The position numbers and the translations under genes were made by a program. The notes under the pieces were generated by a model. It was not told the origin of the DNA. It was given only the letters and a program-made list of their open reading frames with translations, and made no database searches. A stretch of 64,000 bases of DNA from Cryoendolithus antarcticus (taxonomy: Eukaryota > Ascomycota > Dothideomycetes > Cladosporiales > Cladosporiaceae): positions 124,001 to 188,000 of the forward strand of contig NAJO01000040.1 of NCBI GenBank assembly GCA_002077065.1. Reading direction: 5' to 3'. This document shows, in pieces, positions 10,734 through 22,181 of the stretch (positions are counted from its first letter, which is position 1; every line of letters begins with the position of its first letter).

Positions 10734-13637
10734 ATGAGCATCCAAGCCTTGCCGCAAAGCACCATACGGACCATCGGCGCCTCTCAAGTACTTACTGATC
10801 CCTCAGCCGTCGTCAAAGAGCTCATCGACAACGCTCTTGATGCTGGTGCCAGCATCATATCGGTCGAGCTTCACGCCAACACGCTCGATATCATTCAAGT
10901 GCGCGACAATGGCCACGGCATTGCACCGCAAGATCGTGCCTTGGTGGCGAGACGACATTGCACCAGCAAGATCACGAGCGAAGATGACTTATCCGGCATC
11001 GGTGGCACGTCACTCGGCTTCAGAGGAGAGGCTCTTGCCAGTGCTGCTGAAGTGAGTGGTAGTCTGACGATCACGACCAGAGTTGAGGGCGAGCAGGTGG
11101 CAACTACATTGAAGATCAATGAGCAAGGCGAGCACGCCGATCAAGAGCGGGCATCAGCACCTATCGGGACGACTGTTAGGATCACCGACTTCTGCAAGTT
11201 GAACCCGGTCCGTCGACAGGTGGCTCTCAAGCAGAGCGAACAGTGCCTGAGCAATGTTAAGTTGCTCCTGAAACGATATGCCTTCGCACGACCACACGTG
11301 AGACTATCACTGAGGGTGTTGAAAGCCAAGAACGATAGGGGCAACTGGATGTACGGCCCGAAGGCTGGTGGCAATGCCGAGGACGCAGCGTTCAGCATCG
11401 TGGGTGCTGCATGTGCTTCACAGTGTACCTGGTCCATTGTGGAGCTCCATGGCTTCATCGTTCGAGCGTTCTTGCCGCGAGGAGACGCGATTCCAGACAA
11501 GATCAGCAACGCGGGGGCGTTCTTGAACATTGACGGACGTCCCATGAACCTAGAGCGTGGCGTCGCGAAGCGGATCTTGAAGGACTTCCGGTCAGCATTG
11601 ACCAAGACAAATGCGAAGTTCGAAGGTGTGAAGAGTCCGTTTCTCTACATCGACATCAGATGTCCTCAGCAGAGCTACGACATCAATATCGAGCCAGCAA
11701 AGGATGACGTACTCTTCGCAGATCCTGGCAAAGTCGTCGAAGCCGCAATAGAGCTCTTCCACTCAGTGTACTCGCCTGCCGGCTCGACGCAGACACAGGT
11801 AGCGGAATTTGACGGAAGGATGTCGAACAACCAAGTAGCTCGACCGCAGAGCTACGCTGCTACTTCTGGACACGAGGTTGGGTCTCACACGGAGCAAGAG
11901 GACTACTTGACGTTGCCGCATAGCCGTGACATACCCGAAACAGCTGATACAGCGCTCCGAGTGGACGATGACGATGATAGCGGTCTTGATCTCTATGACG
12001 CACCTACCAAAACCAACAGATCCTCGAGGACAGCATACAGAGTGAATATGTACGGCTGCGATGAGGAAGACCTAGATGCTCTCGAGGGGCCCTCAATCGC
12101 GATGCAGGACGATGCGGAGCTAGCAGAAACTCGAGCAATCGAGAAAAATGTCACTGTGTCGAATCCTTGGGTCTTTGCAAAGATGCACGCCAGGCCTACA
12201 CAGCGTCAGGTCGACAGCTCTGTCGGTGGTATAGCGCAAGCATCTCCGAGCTCGTCGTCAACAAGACACGGGAACGACGCTGTAGTGGACAATCCTGAAC
12301 CCAGACCACCACAGTCTGCAGACATAATAGGCCTACTTACCCCACGTGCATCTTCGCCTCGACCTGCAAGACAACCGTTCCATCCATCTGGCTTCGTGCC
12401 CGACATTAGATTTGCCAATGACGGTCGGCTGATCAGCTCAGAGCCGTCTGACACCGAACGGAATGTTGCAGGATCATCGCCAACGAGGAGACAGATGACG
12501 CCGGTAAGCTCGCAGTTCGGCGGGATCTTTCGTCCAATCAACACGTCAACCTCGAATATGGTGCAACATGACCGTGACATCCCGCTAGCGCAGATACCGC
12601 AAGCGCGACCTAGGGGTAGAGCACCTCAAGCGCGAGGAGTGGTGAACCGACCGTTCGTAGCCCCTACAGCAGTTGGTCCACCGAAGGAGAGAGTTTGGTT
12701 CGAGCACCTGGACGATATCGAGGATACTCGTCCTCGCCGTCCGCGCCGGCCGCACGGTATACAGCATCAGCATAAGCTTGTGGCACAAGGAGAGCTGGGT
12801 GTCTTGATCGACGACCCTCAGCCTCTGAGCCGCGCAGCGCAAAACCGTGACATCCGAGACTTTGTCGATACTGTCACTCTGACGGAAGGACACGATGCTG
12901 CTACAGTACGAGGACACGACAACAGAGCCTTGCAGATGTCTCGGCGTTCGAATGGTGTGACAGAGCCTTCTGAAGGCCTCACTGCAGCAATGGAACAGAG
13001 CGAGAACGCAAGCCAGGCTTACGGTGCACTCAGCGGTCGTGGCTTCATGCCGGCAAGCGAGCTGGCTACACTTGAAGCTCTCGGCTTCGCCAAGATCAAC
13101 GGACAGCAGCCGACAGCGAAGCGACGCAAGACTGCACAGCGAGCATTGCGTCCAATGAGTGGCAATGCACCTCCGAATCTTGTGCCTGTCGACGAGAATG
13201 AGGACGAGTACGAGCCTGTCAGACCGCGAACGAAGTCAGGTCGTCGGCGCAGCTCGATGAAACAGCCGCGGACGAAGTCGTCGAATCTGCCACTTGAGCG
13301 TACGCCAGCCGGGAGGAGGACATACGACCTTGCGCTGACGTCCAGCATATCGCTACAAGACATTGCCGTTGCCCAGCGCCGATGTGAGACTGAGCACACC
13401 CTCCTGGACTGGAGTCGATCCGCAGTTGATCTGGAGGACACCTTCGCGACGATTGAGAGTCACGATGAGATTGCACAGCTCGGACGCAAGGTGCGCGAGC
13501 TACTGATCAATCGCGTGAATGATGGCGACATGGTGCAAGATTTGGGGGAGCTCATAGGCACTGCATTCTCTCGGCATCGAGAGGCTGTGATCGACGATTT
13601 CATGAGCTCGTCGGCTGCGCAGATGTCAGAGGCATGA
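10734..13637 (+). CDS. MutL-family mismatch repair protein without endonuclease motif (MLH2/human PMS1-like)
   Basis: Intronless 967-aa protein of the MutL/GHKL ATPase family. The N-terminal ATPase motifs are intact: KELIDNALDAGA (motif I, about residues 30-41), DNGHGI (motif II), LGFRGEAL (motif III), GTTVRI (motif IV). The transducer domain follows with INIEPAKDDVLF, the usual NVHPxK segment in modified form. Residues from about 340 onwards are long, acidic and low complexity. I cannot find the DQHAx2Ex4E metal-binding endonuclease motif of Mlh3 and yeast Pms1/human PMS2, nor a clear C-terminal dimerisation domain. This points to the accessory MutL of the yeast Mlh2/human PMS1 type, which pairs with Mlh1 and modulates repair or gene-conversion tracts. 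Family assignment is secure; the orthologue assignment is an inference. Confidence 0.8.
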   Translation: MSIQALPQSTIRTIGASQVLTDPSAVVKELIDNALDAGASIISVELHANTLDIIQVRDNGHGIAPQDRALVARRHCTSKITSEDDLSGIGGTSLGFRGEALASAAEVSGSLTITTRVEGEQVATTLKINEQGEHADQERASAPIGTTVRITDFCKLNPVRRQVALKQSEQCLSNVKLLLKRYAFARPHVRLSLRVLKAKNDRGNWMYGPKAGGNAEDAAFSIVGAACASQCTWSIVELHGFIVRAFLPRGDAIPDKISNAGAFLNIDGRPMNLERGVAKRILKDFRSALTKTNAKFEGVKSPFLYIDIRCPQQSYDINIEPAKDDVLFADPGKVVEAAIELFHSVYSPAGSTQTQVAEFDGRMSNNQVARPQSYAATSGHEVGSHTEQEDYLTLPHSRDIPETADTALRVDDDDDSGLDLYDAPTKTNRSSRTAYRVNMYGCDEEDLDALEGPSIAMQDDAELAETRAIEKNVTVSNPWVFAKMHARPTQRQVDSSVGGIAQASPSSSSTRHGNDAVVDNPEPRPPQSADIIGLLTPRASSPRPARQPFHPSGFVPDIRFANDGRLISSEPSDTERNVAGSSPTRRQMTPVSSQFGGIFRPINTSTSNMVQHDRDIPLAQIPQARPRGRAPQARGVVNRPFVAPTAVGPPKERVWFEHLDDIEDTRPRRPRRPHGIQHQHKLVAQGELGVLIDDPQPLSRAAQNRDIRDFVDTVTLTEGHDAATVRGHDNRALQMSRRSNGVTEPSEGLTAAMEQSENASQAYGALSGRGFMPASELATLEALGFAKINGQQPTAKRRKTAQRALRPMSGNAPPNLVPVDENEDEYEPVRPRTKSGRRRSSMKQPRTKSSNLPLERTPAGRRTYDLALTSSISLQDIAVAQRRCETEHTLLDWSRSAVDLEDTFATIESHDEIAQLGRKVRELLINRVNDGDMVQDLGELIGTAFSRHREAVIDDFMSSSAAQMSEA

Positions 13638-14124
13638 GATGGAATGCAATTTTCCTATTGCTTTGTTTGCTGTTCTTCTAGCTATGGCGTCGGAGGAGTG
13701 TTTGCTGGTGGAACGTGGCTTTTCGATACCCAATGGATGACCATTGTTGCTCGAATATAGAGTAAATTTACGTGCAACATACCATTCCTATAAATTCATC
13801 CAATACGGTCCATTGCAGTCGTCCAGACAGGAGCATGACGCAGGCGGCTCTGCTCGCCGACCAGCCGAGCCCTGGACCATGTGGGAGCTCGTGGGTGACA
13901 GCACCTATGTTTGTCCGAGAGGCAGTCACTGTTGTCTCGAGCTAGCATTAACATATGCCTGCAAGGCAATCAACCTTCTAGCCATGTGCGGTTCTCTCTT
14001 TGTATCATTACCAACATAGCTGTGGCTTCCAACATCATAATATCACTACCATACCCTCGAAAATACTACCGAGCGTACAGTCTCACGGCCTATTGATCAA
14101 GAAGGCATCTCGATATCCGCAAGC
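13638..14124. other. intergenic
   Basis: Gap between the MutL homologue and the E2 gene, both on the plus strand. Holds the 3' region of the first and promoter of the second; the short open frames (13744-14019, 13911-14096) show no domain. Confidence 0.5.
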
Positions 14125-14703
14125 ATGGCAGGCATGAGCACGAAGCGACTGCAGAAGGAGCTGGTCAAGGTACGACACACTGCGCCCTGCTATACTCTGA
14201 TCCACTGACTGACAGGAATCAGATCCAAGGCGCCCTACCCCCAGGCATCTCCCTCGTCTCCGCCCCCGATCTCCGCGAATGGCAGATGGACATCTCAGTC
14301 CTCGACAACCCGCTCTACTCGCCCACCGACAAGTTCCGCCTACGTTTCATGTTCTCCGCGTCCTACCCGATCGAAGCACCGGAAGTGGTTTTCATGATGG
14401 TTTCGAGTCCTGAGCGCAAGATCCCGATCCACCCGCACATCTATAGCAATGGAATTATATGTCTAGACTTGCTGGATAGTCAGGGGTGGAGTCCAGTGCA
14501 TAACGTGGAGAGTGTGTGTATTAGTTTGCAGAGTATGCTGGCTAGTAATACGAAGGATGAGCGTGAGTCACCGCGGGGGGTTTGAACGAGGAAAGACTGG
14601 AGCTGATGGATGAATAGGGCCACCTGGCGACGCGGAATTTGTCAAGATGAATCGACAGCGACCGAGAGACATCAACTTCCTGTTCCATGACAACAAGGTG
14701 TAG
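14125..14703 (+). CDS. ubiquitin-conjugating enzyme E2, UBE2W type
   Basis: Three exons: 14125-14169, 14223-14562, 14618-14703; 471 nt, 156 aa, in frame. A small UBC-fold enzyme. The segment before the active site reads HPHIYSNGIICL, with the catalytic Cys in ICL and HPH instead of the usual HPN triad. This, the following WSP and the SVCISLQSML helix, and the C-terminal RPPGD match human UBE2W. UBE2W attaches ubiquitin to protein N-termini rather than lysines, so the same role is likely but inferred. Length matches the family (about 150 aa). A second ATG three codons downstream (14134) could also be the start. Confidence 0.88.
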
Positions 14704-15604
14704 TAGAATTACGAATGGACTGAGCAACGAGGGAACGGAGGCGAGGAGCTTTGCATGAATTATGCGATCGGCGACTATTCGAGCGTTCAGAGCGACGGTG
14801 TTGGCTACGGGATCTGGATTTGTGCTTGCGTTAAATACTACTGCAACTGCGAGGACATTCCACCTACGAGCCACAAATACGGATGAATGACGAGTATCTT
14901 GCCAGACGACCCTTACGTTCAGAGATTCGAATTCAACCCTCCCCGATGCTTCGCTCTCCATTTGAGGGCTATCGCGGTGGCTGTCGGGCGCTCTGGACTC
15001 GGTGAACAATGTAAGACGATGATGTTGTCACGAAGTCCGAAGGCACACCTTGATGTTGGGGTACAGATGGACAGTTGACTTATATCAAAGACGGTTCTCG
15101 CTCAAACACAAGCAGCGTCGACTGTACCTTGGCAAGACGTACGGTCTGGGCGAGGTTGCATACCACGAATATGCTTTTTGCCAGTCGATACGGAAAGTGA
15201 GTGTTGCGACCCCTGACAGTAGTAGCCTGCTGCTTTACAAGCTGGCGGGCAGTTTGAGGAAGGTTGCACGACATATGTGGCCATACGGCCCAGAGAACCA
15301 GCAGTAGCAGGCAGCTGTTGCTGTCGGTACACCAAGACACTGCTTGCGTCTGAAAGTGCAGTCGTTGAGTGCATGTGCGTACATATAGCAGCCTTCGTAT
15401 GACAGTCTGCGGTCTCCTCTCTTCTATGTTCGTATCGCTGTGCCTTGCTTAGTCATGATATGAGTTGGGTCGGCGCTGGCTCAAGCAGGTACATGCATTC
15501 GTGCCAGAAGAAACATCTGCCAGCACTGCACTTACCTTTGTCTGACATCAAGTACGTCCGACTGTGCTCTATAGCTCAATTGATGACACCCGAATCCCGC
15601 CGAC
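14704..15604. other. intergenic, 0.9 kb
   Basis: Region between the E2 and capping-protein genes, both on the plus strand. Several short frames on both strands have no hydrophobic pattern, domain or exon signals that I can support. Confidence 0.5.
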
Positions 15605-16496
15605 ATGAGTGATCCGTTTGACGCCGCTCTGTAAGCTCCGACTGTTCACACTTGCCCACAGCACCAGCTTACTCACCATCTCTAGCGACCTCCTACGCCG
15701 CCTGCCGCCCTCACAAACACAGCAGAACCTTGCTTCGATCATTTCAATCGCCCCAGACCTCGAAGACGACCTCCTCTCCTCCGTCGACGTCGGCTTAGCA
15801 GTCAAGCGCTGCCCCAAATCAGGTCGCGACTACCTCTGCTGCGACTACAATCGCGATGGCACATCATACCGCTCACCATGGAGCAACGACTTCGATCCAC
15901 CCATAGACCCGGATGATGCTGCTGACCTTGTCCCCCGGGGCAAGATACGGCGCATGGAAGAGGAGTTGAACAAAAGCATCGATGTGTACCGGGAACTCTA
16001 CTACGAGGGCGGTGTGAGCAGTGCATATCTCTGGCAGCTTGATGAAGGATTTGCAGGCGTGGTGCTGGTCAAGAAGTCGAGTGGTGGGGCAGGCAAGGGA
16101 GGGTGGGACTCAATAAATGTTTTCGAGATCATCGAGGCTACTTCGAAACGGAGCGCGCACTATAAGCTCACGTCTACCGTCATCTTGGACCTAGGCTTGA
16201 AGAACGACGCAGTGGGCGGGCTTGAATTGGCTGGAAACCTCACACGACAAGAAGAGCTTGACCAGCCGCTTGCAGGGCTGAGGGACGCGGAGATCGAGAG
16301 CAGCCATGTGGCGAACATGGGACGGATGGTGGAAGCGATGGAGACGAGACTGAGGAACCTACTGCAGGAAGTATACTTTGGCAAGGCGAAGGACGTGGTG
16401 GGTGATCTGAGGAGTATACGGTTGTTGAGCGAGGCCGAGCAGGAGAGGCAAAGTCACAAGGAAGCCATCTCGAAGATGGGAGGTGCGACCATTTGA
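15605..16496 (+). CDS. CAP2: F-actin capping protein subunit beta
   Basis: Two exons: 15605-15630 and 15686-16496; 837 nt, 278 aa, in frame. The first exon encodes MSDPFDAAL and the second opens with DLLRRLPPSQ, the usual N-terminus of the beta subunit. Conserved blocks: LCCDYNRDGTSYRSPWSN (about residues 60-77) and YRELYYEGGVSSAYLW followed by GFAGVVLVKK. The family forms an alpha/beta heterodimer that caps actin filament barbed ends, at cortical patches in fungi. The C-terminal tentacle carries the basic/amphipathic residues used for actin binding. Length agrees with other fungal CapZ beta subunits. Nothing unusual. Confidence 0.94.
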
Positions 16497-17161
16497 GAGC
16501 TCACTGGACATCCCTTCTCTAGGCCATGGCCATGCGTAGTCAGCTTTCTCTCGAGCCCGCGGGAGATAAACCGCACGTTCAGTACTTTCACGACGAATGA
16601 AGCGAACAAGCAGCGCATGGGCTGCGGACCTCGCGCTGGGCTGTGAGCGCAGCGACAAAAACGGACACGATGACCGGTACCAGATGAGAACACCTACGCG
16701 TCTCGTCGGGTCAGCACTCGGCGAGATGGACCCAGGGACATCGCCTTAGCGCCTCGGTGTAATGACTAGTATGTATGCTCGCATCGCTGTTCCCTACGAC
16801 AAAAGAAATCCCCGAGCTTGGCCATCATACCAGAGCGATATGTCCCGGGTGAAGTCTGGCAAATCTCGCCGCATCGCAACTTCGCTTGGCGGCGATCCAC
16901 CTGCCGCACCTGTCAAACCCCTGCATTACTACTAATAGACCGTGCCCTAGCATTCAACATCGGAATTGAGCAGGCTTTTGCCGCGACGGCCCACTACTAT
17001 CGCGCTGTCATCAGCGGCGCGCGTATCTCGTGGCGATGAGATCTTCTCAAATGTAGCAGTCCCTGCACTGTAAGTTTCGTACATTCACTTCATCAAGCTT
17101 TTTGCATCTACACTTTGCATTGCGCTACGCTGCACCCCTGTCACTTTCTGCTGTGCTTATC
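16497..17161. other. intergenic
   Basis: Gap between the capping-protein and cutinase-like genes, same strand. Short frames only; no supported feature. Confidence 0.5.
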
Positions 17162-18374
17162 ATGCGTTCGTTCATAGCAGCGATTGCATTCTCGTACGCG
17201 TATCTCTTCCAGACTAGCAACGCGCAAGACCCATGCTCAGTCTGCGAAGATGTTCACTTCTTCCTTGCTCGCGGCAACAACGAGCCGTACCCCGGCCGAC
17301 AAGCCATGCTCGTTGAGGCCACTTGCGACGGTCTAAGCAGCTGTGGCTACGAGAACCTCTACTACTCGACACTCTACACAGACCTGTACTGCCAAACTGC
17401 ATACGATGGCGCCGTCGCTGGACACGTACAGATAACTGCATATGCAGAGAAGTGCCCGCATTCGAAGCTTATCCTGGCTGGCTACTCGCAAGGCGGCCAG
17501 ATTGCGAGCGATATATTGGGAGGTGGTGGCGGTTACTCCTTCAATGGATGTTTCCAGCCTTACACGCCGGCGATGAGTAGGGACGCCAGCCCGGGAAACC
17601 AAAGTACGTAGTCACCGACAGACGCATGCGGCCATGTAGATGCTGATTCCAGCTATAGTCGCTGCAGTGATGATCGCTGGAGACACTCGTCATGATGCCA
17701 ATCAGTCATACAATTACGGCAACGGCTCAGCCATCGATGGCTATTTCCCGCGGAACGAGACGATGATCGCCAATCTGCAAACATACGCCCCCATCATGCG
17801 CAACTACTGCGTCTCCTCCGACCCAATCTGCGCCGCCAACCAGTCGTCCTACAATGAGCTGAGCCATCTCGCTTACTACGACCTCGACTCGAAAGCCATG
17901 GCCTCGTTCATTCAATCCGTGGCGTCCCTGACTAGCACCACCGCGATCATAACTGCCATCCCTACGAGTCTGTCAGGCACTGTGCAGGATTACAACACCA
18001 TTGGCACAGCGACACCGTCTGGTCTTGTGAAGCTCGATACTACGTGGACGAGCTCGACGTCATATCCTGCGTGTACTGCGGCTTCGTATACACAGGCTTC
18101 TTCGACTGCAGACGCGACTACGACAGCTACCTCATCGGGTTCCTCCACGGCTTCAGGATCAATCACTGCGTTCGTGGCTAGTGCCTTTCCGCTGACCGCG
18201 TCGTCCTCGTCTAGTGCGGCGGGAGCATCTGGTGCGAGCGCATCTGGCACGAGCGCGGCTGCGTCATCGAGCGCTACTTCAGCGAGCAGCGGAGCTACAA
18301 ATCTGGCGACCACTGGAGTCGGCTCACTGGTCGGTCTTCTGTCACTCGTTGTGCTAGTACTGGCGTTCAACTAG
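17162..18374 (+). CDS. secreted cutinase-like esterase (CE5), GPI-anchored
   Basis: Two exons: 17162-17603 and 17653-18374; 1164 nt, 387 aa, in frame. The start at 17162 gives a clean signal peptide (MRSFIAAIAFSYAYLFQTSNA). The mature part is an alpha/beta-hydrolase of carbohydrate esterase family 5. The nucleophile elbow is GYSQGG (about residue 105), and the catalytic Asp lies in SDPIC and the His in ELSHLAYYDL. Paired cysteines match the family disulphides. After about residue 240 there is a Ser/Thr/Ala-rich stalk and a hydrophobic C-terminus (VGLLSLVVLVLAFN) preceded by small residues, as in GPI-anchored cell-wall proteins. Likely substrates are cutin, acetylxylan or other esters; sequence alone does not separate cutinase from acetylxylan esterase. 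Confidence 0.88.
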
Positions 18375-19086
18375 ATCATGGGGCTTGATGCGGAAGATGG
18401 CGGCACTCGCTTCCTTGTCAAGTGCGGATAGCAGGAGCGTTCGACTTGTTTGAGCCATACACTCTGCTCTAGCGCCTACAGACGATCGTAACACGGCCAA
18501 CTGTTCAGCGAGTTCCCAACGAGGTTCACGGACGAGCTATGTATCCCCACGACCACGACGATGAGCTTCAAACTGGGCGGCGTTCGTGTGTATCAATGAG
18601 GCATGAATTGTGTCGGCGACACGAGATCTCCAGTGCTTTGCACCTCGACGTGTATCTCTGTTGGTGACGGTAAAGAATCGGGTAGATGTATGATTGGATA
18701 GGGCATGTTCAGCGTTCGAGCGGGTAATGAATATCGTGCACTTTCCAAGCCGGCACACCCAGACACTGAACATCAATATTGGTCGTTCGCTTGCCACATC
18801 AGCATACCTTTCAGATGGGCGGATCGGACTCACTCGACTCCGCGGTCGGCGAGCAAACTTTACATGTACGCATCGCCTGCCCATTCGAGCAACATCGACA
18901 CATACTTTCTGAGATTGCACAGCATGTCATGCGCAACTAATTCATCTCATCGTGAGGCTTATCGTTGATACCTATCTGCCCACTCCAGCATTCATGACGG
19001 AGTACATGATGAGCGGGTGTATATGTAGGTCTCTTGAGCATCCCTCGGTGGTCCCAACTCTTTCTACGTTCTTCGCTGCACTCAAG
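18375..19086. other. intergenic
   Basis: Gap between two secreted-protein genes on the plus strand. An in-frame stretch upstream of the isochorismatase ATG (from 18952) is open, but the downstream ATG at 19087 gives the signal peptide, so I treat this part as 5' untranslated sequence. Confidence 0.5.
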
Positions 19087-20125
19087 ATGAAGACTCTCAT
19101 GCTCACGTCCTCTCTCTGGGCAGCTTATGCCACTGCTCAGATCTACAACACACAAAACTCGATCACCGCAACCGCTGGCACAGCCAACCTGTCCCAACCT
19201 GCTGACACCCTCGGCAACTATTACAACTACTGGAAGCTCCTTGACAATGGCACGACATGGGACTTGACCCGTTCAGACCGCATGCCAGTCACTTCGCCTA
19301 AGATCATACCCATGCTCGGCTCCAAGAAGAAAGCCATCATCGAGCCGAGTCGAACGGCTTTCATCACAGTCGACATGCAGAACTTCTTCCTGCATCCAAA
19401 GCTGTCGCCTGCTGCCGTGAAGGGCCGCAATGCGGTGCAGCCTACGCTCAACATCATGAAAGCGTTCCGCGAGAACCATATGAAAGTGTTGTGGGTGAAT
19501 TGGGGGATCGACAACTCCGATCTTGTCACGCTGCCGCCTAGCTTTCTTGATGGTTTCTCGACTAACCACCAGATGAATACTTCTTTCTGCACCGAGATGG
19601 GACCTCTGACTGAGGACAACGGGACTATTGTTGATGTTGGAAAGAAGCTTTGCCGTGGTAGCTGGTAAGTTTCGTAGCTCGACGGTGTGACTGCGGTTGC
19701 TGACAGTGACCTAGGAATGCTCAGCCCTGGGGCGCCCTGTATCCGTCGATGGTCAAAGGGCTAGCATCAGGAACAGATCTGTACTTCAACAAGAGTACGT
19801 CGAACGTTATTCCTCACTATCACACCCGAAGCTGACTACCACAGATCGTCTCTCCGGTCTCTGGGGAGCGCAAACGCCTCTTGGACTGTATCTGCAAGAG
19901 TCCGAGATCACCACCCTCTTCATCGGTGGCGTCAACTCGGATCAGTGCGTTTGGGGCACGCTCATCGATGCCTACTTCAAGGGCTTCGATGTGGTGTATG
20001 TGGAAGACTGCGCTGCAACTACGAGTCCGTGGTATGCGGAGCAGATGGTAAGGTATAATGCGGATGGCAATGGGTTCCTGGCGAACAGCACGTATGTGGT
20101 TGAGGCATTAAAGGCGCAGAAGTAG
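19087..20125 (+). CDS. secreted isochorismatase-like cysteine hydrolase
   Basis: Three exons: 19087-19664, 19715-19794, 19845-20125; 939 nt, 312 aa, in frame. The start at 19087 gives a signal peptide (MKTLMLTSSLWAAYATAQ), and sequons occur along the chain, so the product is probably secreted. The fold is the isochorismatase-like hydrolase: catalytic Asp in FITVDMQNFF (about residue 98), the VLWVNWG strand, and catalytic Cys in GGVNSDQCVWGTLIDAYFKG (about residue 260). The cis-peptide Val-Asn before the Cys loop fits the family. Members hydrolyse isochorismate, nicotinamide, or carbamates; the substrate cannot be read here. Secreted isochorismatases of some plant pathogens lower host salicylate, which makes this protein an effector candidate, by inference only. 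Confidence 0.88.
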
Positions 20126-20854
20126 AGGATCTCTCGAGATATTGGATAATGACCAGACTTCAAACCTAAAAATATGTAGGAACTTGTCAAGCAACGAGGA
20201 AGAGCTCGTCAGATGATCTTCAGGAGAGTCACCGCAAAGATACGAGTCGATGCCGGAGCTTGCTGCCGTAGTCACAAGGCTGTGCATGGCTGTTCGTCAC
20301 GCAAGTTAGGTGTATAATTGATTCTAGCGATAGTTGCTCGTGTGTACTCATCCGGCGAACGTCGACCGTCGACAACATTAGCCCTGACCGGCTTGGTAAT
20401 GTTCCTCAAGCGTTGTCGTGATCGTGGTCGCTCGCCGAGCAAATTGCTTAATCTCTGTCTTGACCGCTCGCAGTGCTCATGGCGACAGACTGATCGACGT
20501 ATTCGCGGCGTCAATATAAGTCATCATCACCACTCAGTAGTTCAAAAAGCTCTGTGGATGATGTTATCATCATGGAGACGTCAAGTCGCATTCGACGAGA
20601 GAGTTCGCCCACGTGGAAGGTGCAACGGCACAACGCCTGCCGAGGCCTGCTCCAAATGATCGACATGGAGAGCGGCAGCCAATTGGAAGACAAGCTTCCG
20701 CCACAGGAGCAACATCGAGAGCCATGACGGCAGTAAACAGGAAATGGACTGGGCGCTCGATCATCAACATGCGGTCGGCTTCTGTTGGACGACGTACGTT
20801 CATTCTCTACACATGCAAGACTTCCATAGAGTGCATCAATAGGATCAAAACGCG
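20126..20854. other. intergenic
   Basis: Gap between the isochorismatase-like and PLC-like genes. The open frame 20318-20659 has no domain or codon pattern that supports a gene. Confidence 0.5.
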
Positions 20855-22083
20855 ATGGGCTTCATGAACATCTTCCCGCTTGCAGTAGGTGGTGCTTAAC
20901 GTGATTGCACGACTACACTTGGCTGACTGCAGCACAGTTGTTGGCCTCGAGCGTATATGCTAATGGACCACATGGACCACCCGCGAAGGCACCATGCGGG
21001 CACAATGCAAGCGAGATACGCATGAACCAGATACAAGTCATCGGCACGCACAACAGCTATCACCGCGAAATCAGCTTGGCCGAACGCGCCATCTTCGAGA
21101 AGTATGTGCCGAGCCCGGAGAACTACTACTACTCGCAAGCGACATTCGAGAACCAGCTCAGCCACCAATCCGTCCGGTCTCTAGAGATCGACTTGCACTC
21201 TGATACTGTTGGTGGCCTGTACGCACAGCCGCTGATCTGGAAGCTGTCCAATCTCACGAATGCCACGATCCCATTTCATGACGCAAATATGACCAAGCCC
21301 GGCATCAAAGTCTTCCACATTACCGATCTGGACACGAACGCCATCTGCCATACCTTCACAGAGTGCTTATGGCAGCTCAAGGGATGGTCGGACGCGCATC
21401 CTCGCCACCTCCCCATCATGATCGATCTCGAGCTGAAGACAGATGCCGCAGCCTGTGGTGCCGGAGGTGTCTGCGCTGATGAAGCGAAGAACTGGACGCT
21501 CTCACGACTGCTGAACGTCGATGCCGAGATCCGCGCGGTGCTGCCCAAGTCGCAAGTGATCATCCCCGACGACATCCGGCAAGGCAACTTGACCCTCGAG
21601 CAATCAGTGCTTCAGCACGGCTGGCTGACACTCGGTCAAGCTCGTGGCAAGTTCATGTTCTACTTCGACAACGAGCCTGACGTTACGAATCCCAGCAGTC
21701 CGCGAAACCTGTACCGCAGCGACGGACATGAGTCTTTGCAGGGGAGAACTGTGTTCACCAACTCCCTCGAAGGCGACGCTGATGCGGCGTTCATCAAGTA
21801 CAACAGCCCCACAAACACCACCGACATTCAGCGGCTTGTACGCAAGGGCTATATCTTGAGGACCCGAGCAGATGAGCCGATTGTCACTGTGCTTAAGCAT
21901 GACACCACCATGCGTGAGCTGGCATTCGCGAGCAGTGCTCAGATTGTCAGCACAGATTATCCAGTCTATGGTATGTCCAGTCGTTGGGATTGGGACTACG
22001 CTGTTCAGCTCCCTGATGCCGCGGTCGGACGATGCAATCCTATCTCAGCGCCGGAGTGGTGTAATGATGCCTGGATAAAGTAG
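20855..22083 (+). CDS. secreted PI-PLC-like (Ca2+-dependent) phosphodiesterase
   Basis: Two exons: 20855-20888 and 20933-22083; 1185 nt, 394 aa, in frame. The long second exon has no ATG at its start. A short first exon restores a start and a signal peptide (MGFMNIFPLAVAQLLASSVYA) across a 44-nt intron that carries a CTGAC branch-like site. The catalytic domain is the TIM-barrel PLC-like phosphodiesterase type (PI-PLC-C1-like): QVIGTHNSYHREI holds the first catalytic His, RSLEIDLHSD the metal/acid residues, and HITDLDTN the second His. About eight sequons and several Cys are consistent with secretion. Activity on phosphoinositides or glycerophosphodiesters is possible; not resolvable from sequence. 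The first exon is my inference. Confidence 0.82.
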
Positions 22084-22181
22084 CCCTCCCACCATGTACC
22101 CATTGACATCCTTCACGGGTGTAACGAGATAATGTCGATAGTCTTGTATATTCACACCATGACCAAGTATCTGACAGTCAC

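Noticed and set aside
14542..15009. 155-codon minus-strand frame
   Set aside because: Overlaps the 3' end of the E2 gene; no domain and no exon partners.
20318..20659. 113-codon plus-strand frame between secreted-protein genes
   Set aside because: Arg/Ser-rich translation without hydrophobic core or family pattern.
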